A DNA stretch of 16,796 bases, taken from assembly GCA_900551635.1 (NCBI GenBank), contig URWQ01000009.1, positions 1-16,796 of the forward strand, in the 5' to 3' direction. The notes beneath the pieces were generated by a model. The model searched no databases. It worked only from the letters and a program-made list of their open reading frames with translations, and was not told the DNA's origin. Positions 15,487 through 16,796 of the stretch are shown piece by piece (position 1 is the first letter of the stretch; each line of letters begins with the position of its first letter). This DNA comes from an uncultured Collinsella sp. (GTDB lineage: Bacteria > Actinomycetota > Coriobacteriia > Coriobacteriales > Coriobacteriaceae). The translations under genes were made by a program, and so were the position numbers.

Positions 15487-16788
15487 ATGGATCAAACGCA
15501 GACGGGCAATAGCGCTCCCCTGCCCATGCAAGCCACTCCCCAACCGGAGCAAATGACCGTTTTACCTGCACAAAAACCCCTGGTAACCATTGTGCACGCA
15601 TCGGTTGGATCGGGCCACAAAGCCGCCGCCAACGCGATTGCACAAGCATTTGACCTTATCCGCGGCACCAAGGGAATCCCTGAGGATATTGAAATTGAAG
15701 TGCTCGATATCCTTGATTTTGGACGTATTAAATTCGACGGCAATAAGACCGCGGCTTCTTTTACGGGAGCCACACGCCCCATTTACGACCTGACCTGGCG
15801 ATATACGCTTACGGGACATCTTCTCTGGGGTGGCGGCACGGCATGGTCACGTATTATGTTCCCTGCCTTCAACGAATATGTCCGCACCCGCAGGCCCATA
15901 GCCGTGGTTGCAACACACATTACGGCAGCCAACGTCGCTGTGGGCGCCCGCGTAATTACGGGTATCGATTATCCGGTCATCTGCGTACCAACAGACTATG
16001 AAGTCGAAGGCTTTTGGCCCCACAAGGACACCGACCTGTTCTGCGTGGCCAACGAGTTTATGGCCGAAACGCTGCGCCCGCGCAAAGTTCCCGAGTCAAA
16101 GATCCGCATAACGGGCATCCCCATCCGAGCCGGTTTCGATACCGATTACAAACGCGAGGATGAGCTGAGCAAGTTCAATCTCCCCATAGACAAAACCGTC
16201 GTATTGGTGATGGCCGGCGCCAGTTTGCCCCAACCATACGTGCGTTTTCGCGCCGCGATGGACCACACGCTCCCCTTCTTACGCAGCTTTGAGGACATGC
16301 ACTTTGTCTTTTTACCGGGCAAGGATAAGGAATACGCCACCCGACTCAAGACGCTCTTCGACGCCATGAAGCTCGATAACGTCACGGTTCTGGACTACGT
16401 GGACGACATGGCGGCCCTCATGCACGGCTGCGACCTGGCAATCCTCAAATCGGGCGGACTCACGGTCACCGAGTGCCTATGCGCACATCTGCCGATGATC
16501 CTGCTGGGCAAATCATACGGTCAAGAAAAGGCCAACACCACGATGCTCACCGGCATGGGCGCCAGCATGCATGTCACCACCGCACGCGAGCTCATCGTGA
16601 CGCTTCGTCACCTGCACGACCACCCTGAATCGCTCAAAGCGCTACTCATCAACGGCGATGTCCTACGCCGTCCACGCGCAGCGGAGGACATCGCCATCGC
16701 AACCATGGAGCTCGTAGGCAAACCCCAAAAGCGCAAACGAGCCTTCTGCCGCTTCTATTGGGGCGGAAAACCCGCGCATATCCGCTAG
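15487..16788 (+). CDS. UgtP/MGDG-synthase-like glycosyltransferase (GT28 type)
   Basis: The 433-residue protein resembles the MGDG synthase/UgtP family, which transfers glucose or galactose from a UDP-sugar to diacylglycerol at the inner membrane face, making membrane glycolipids and lipoteichoic acid anchors. The N-terminal domain has VHASVGSGHKAAANAI with GSGHK at 41-45, the lipid-acceptor-side signature. The C-terminal GT-B domain shows KSGGLTVTE from K321 and GQEKAN near 345-350, the sugar-nucleotide site. A Gln/Pro-rich 30-residue leader and a basic aromatic tail (KRKRAFCRFYWGGK) are notable; the tail might touch membrane. The start follows GAAGGGGAG. Sugar donor and number of sugars added cannot be told from sequence. 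Confidence 0.85.
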   Translation: MDQTQTGNSAPLPMQATPQPEQMTVLPAQKPLVTIVHASVGSGHKAAANAIAQAFDLIRGTKGIPEDIEIEVLDILDFGRIKFDGNKTAASFTGATRPIYDLTWRYTLTGHLLWGGGTAWSRIMFPAFNEYVRTRRPIAVVATHITAANVAVGARVITGIDYPVICVPTDYEVEGFWPHKDTDLFCVANEFMAETLRPRKVPESKIRITGIPIRAGFDTDYKREDELSKFNLPIDKTVVLVMAGASLPQPYVRFRAAMDHTLPFLRSFEDMHFVFLPGKDKEYATRLKTLFDAMKLDNVTVLDYVDDMAALMHGCDLAILKSGGLTVTECLCAHLPMILLGKSYGQEKANTTMLTGMGASMHVTTARELIVTLRHLHDHPESLKALLINGDVLRRPRAAEDIAIATMELVGKPQKRKRAFCRFYWGGKPAHIR

Positions 16789-16796
16789 TCGAATGT

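Overview
The window is GC-rich, tightly packed chromosomal DNA. Its gene families and layout (Der/PlsY/GpsA block, Nif3 plus zinc-ribbon pair, GarA-like FHA gene followed by a MerR gene) point to a Gram-positive actinobacterium. My best guess is a gut Coriobacteriia, probably Collinsella; this comes from recognising families, not from a marker gene. No phage, insertion sequence or CRISPR array is visible.

Layout: (1) 1-8277 is one co-oriented housekeeping run: the C-terminal part of a DUF512 (radical-SAM-linked) protein, der, plsY, gpsA, rpe, a cysteine desulfurase, a Nif3-family protein, a coiled-coil/zinc-ribbon protein and coaBC. Genes overlap by 4-8 nt or sit a few bases apart. (2) 8278-8480 holds a tRNA-Pro(GGG) with its own promoter and a strong terminator. 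(3) 8481-8728 is a gene-free spacer with a long imperfect palindrome. (4) 8729-12541 carries a PgsA-type phosphatidyltransferase, the FHA/MerR pair, apt and a secreted NlpC/P60 hydrolase, ending in a terminator. (5) 12600-14340 is a convergent pair, degV (+) and a DUF1836 regulator (-), sharing a 15-bp bidirectional terminator. (6) 14341-16796 has trxB (-) divergent from a UgtP/MGDG-synthase-like glycosyltransferase (+).

The most interesting signal is in (5). A 28-nt dyad upstream of degV recurs at 25 of 28 positions, in the same orientation relative to transcription, upstream of the DUF1836 gene. The degV copy lies within a perfect 21-bp inverted repeat just upstream of a TATAAT box. This suggests a small regulon in which the DUF1836 protein controls itself and a fatty-acid-binding DegV protein.

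Two coding discontinuities matter. coaBC is out of frame exactly at its FMN-binding GGIAAYK motif, consistent with loss of 8 nt. The DUF512 frame has an in-frame stop at 27-29, repairable by dropping one C at 40-42. Either could be a real mutation or a sequence error.

Several genes converge on membrane lipid: GpsA makes glycerol-3-phosphate, PlsY acylates it, DegV/FakB-type proteins supply fatty acid for acyl-phosphate, PgsA-type enzymes make phosphatidylglycerol headgroups and UgtP-type enzymes glycosylate diacylglycerol.
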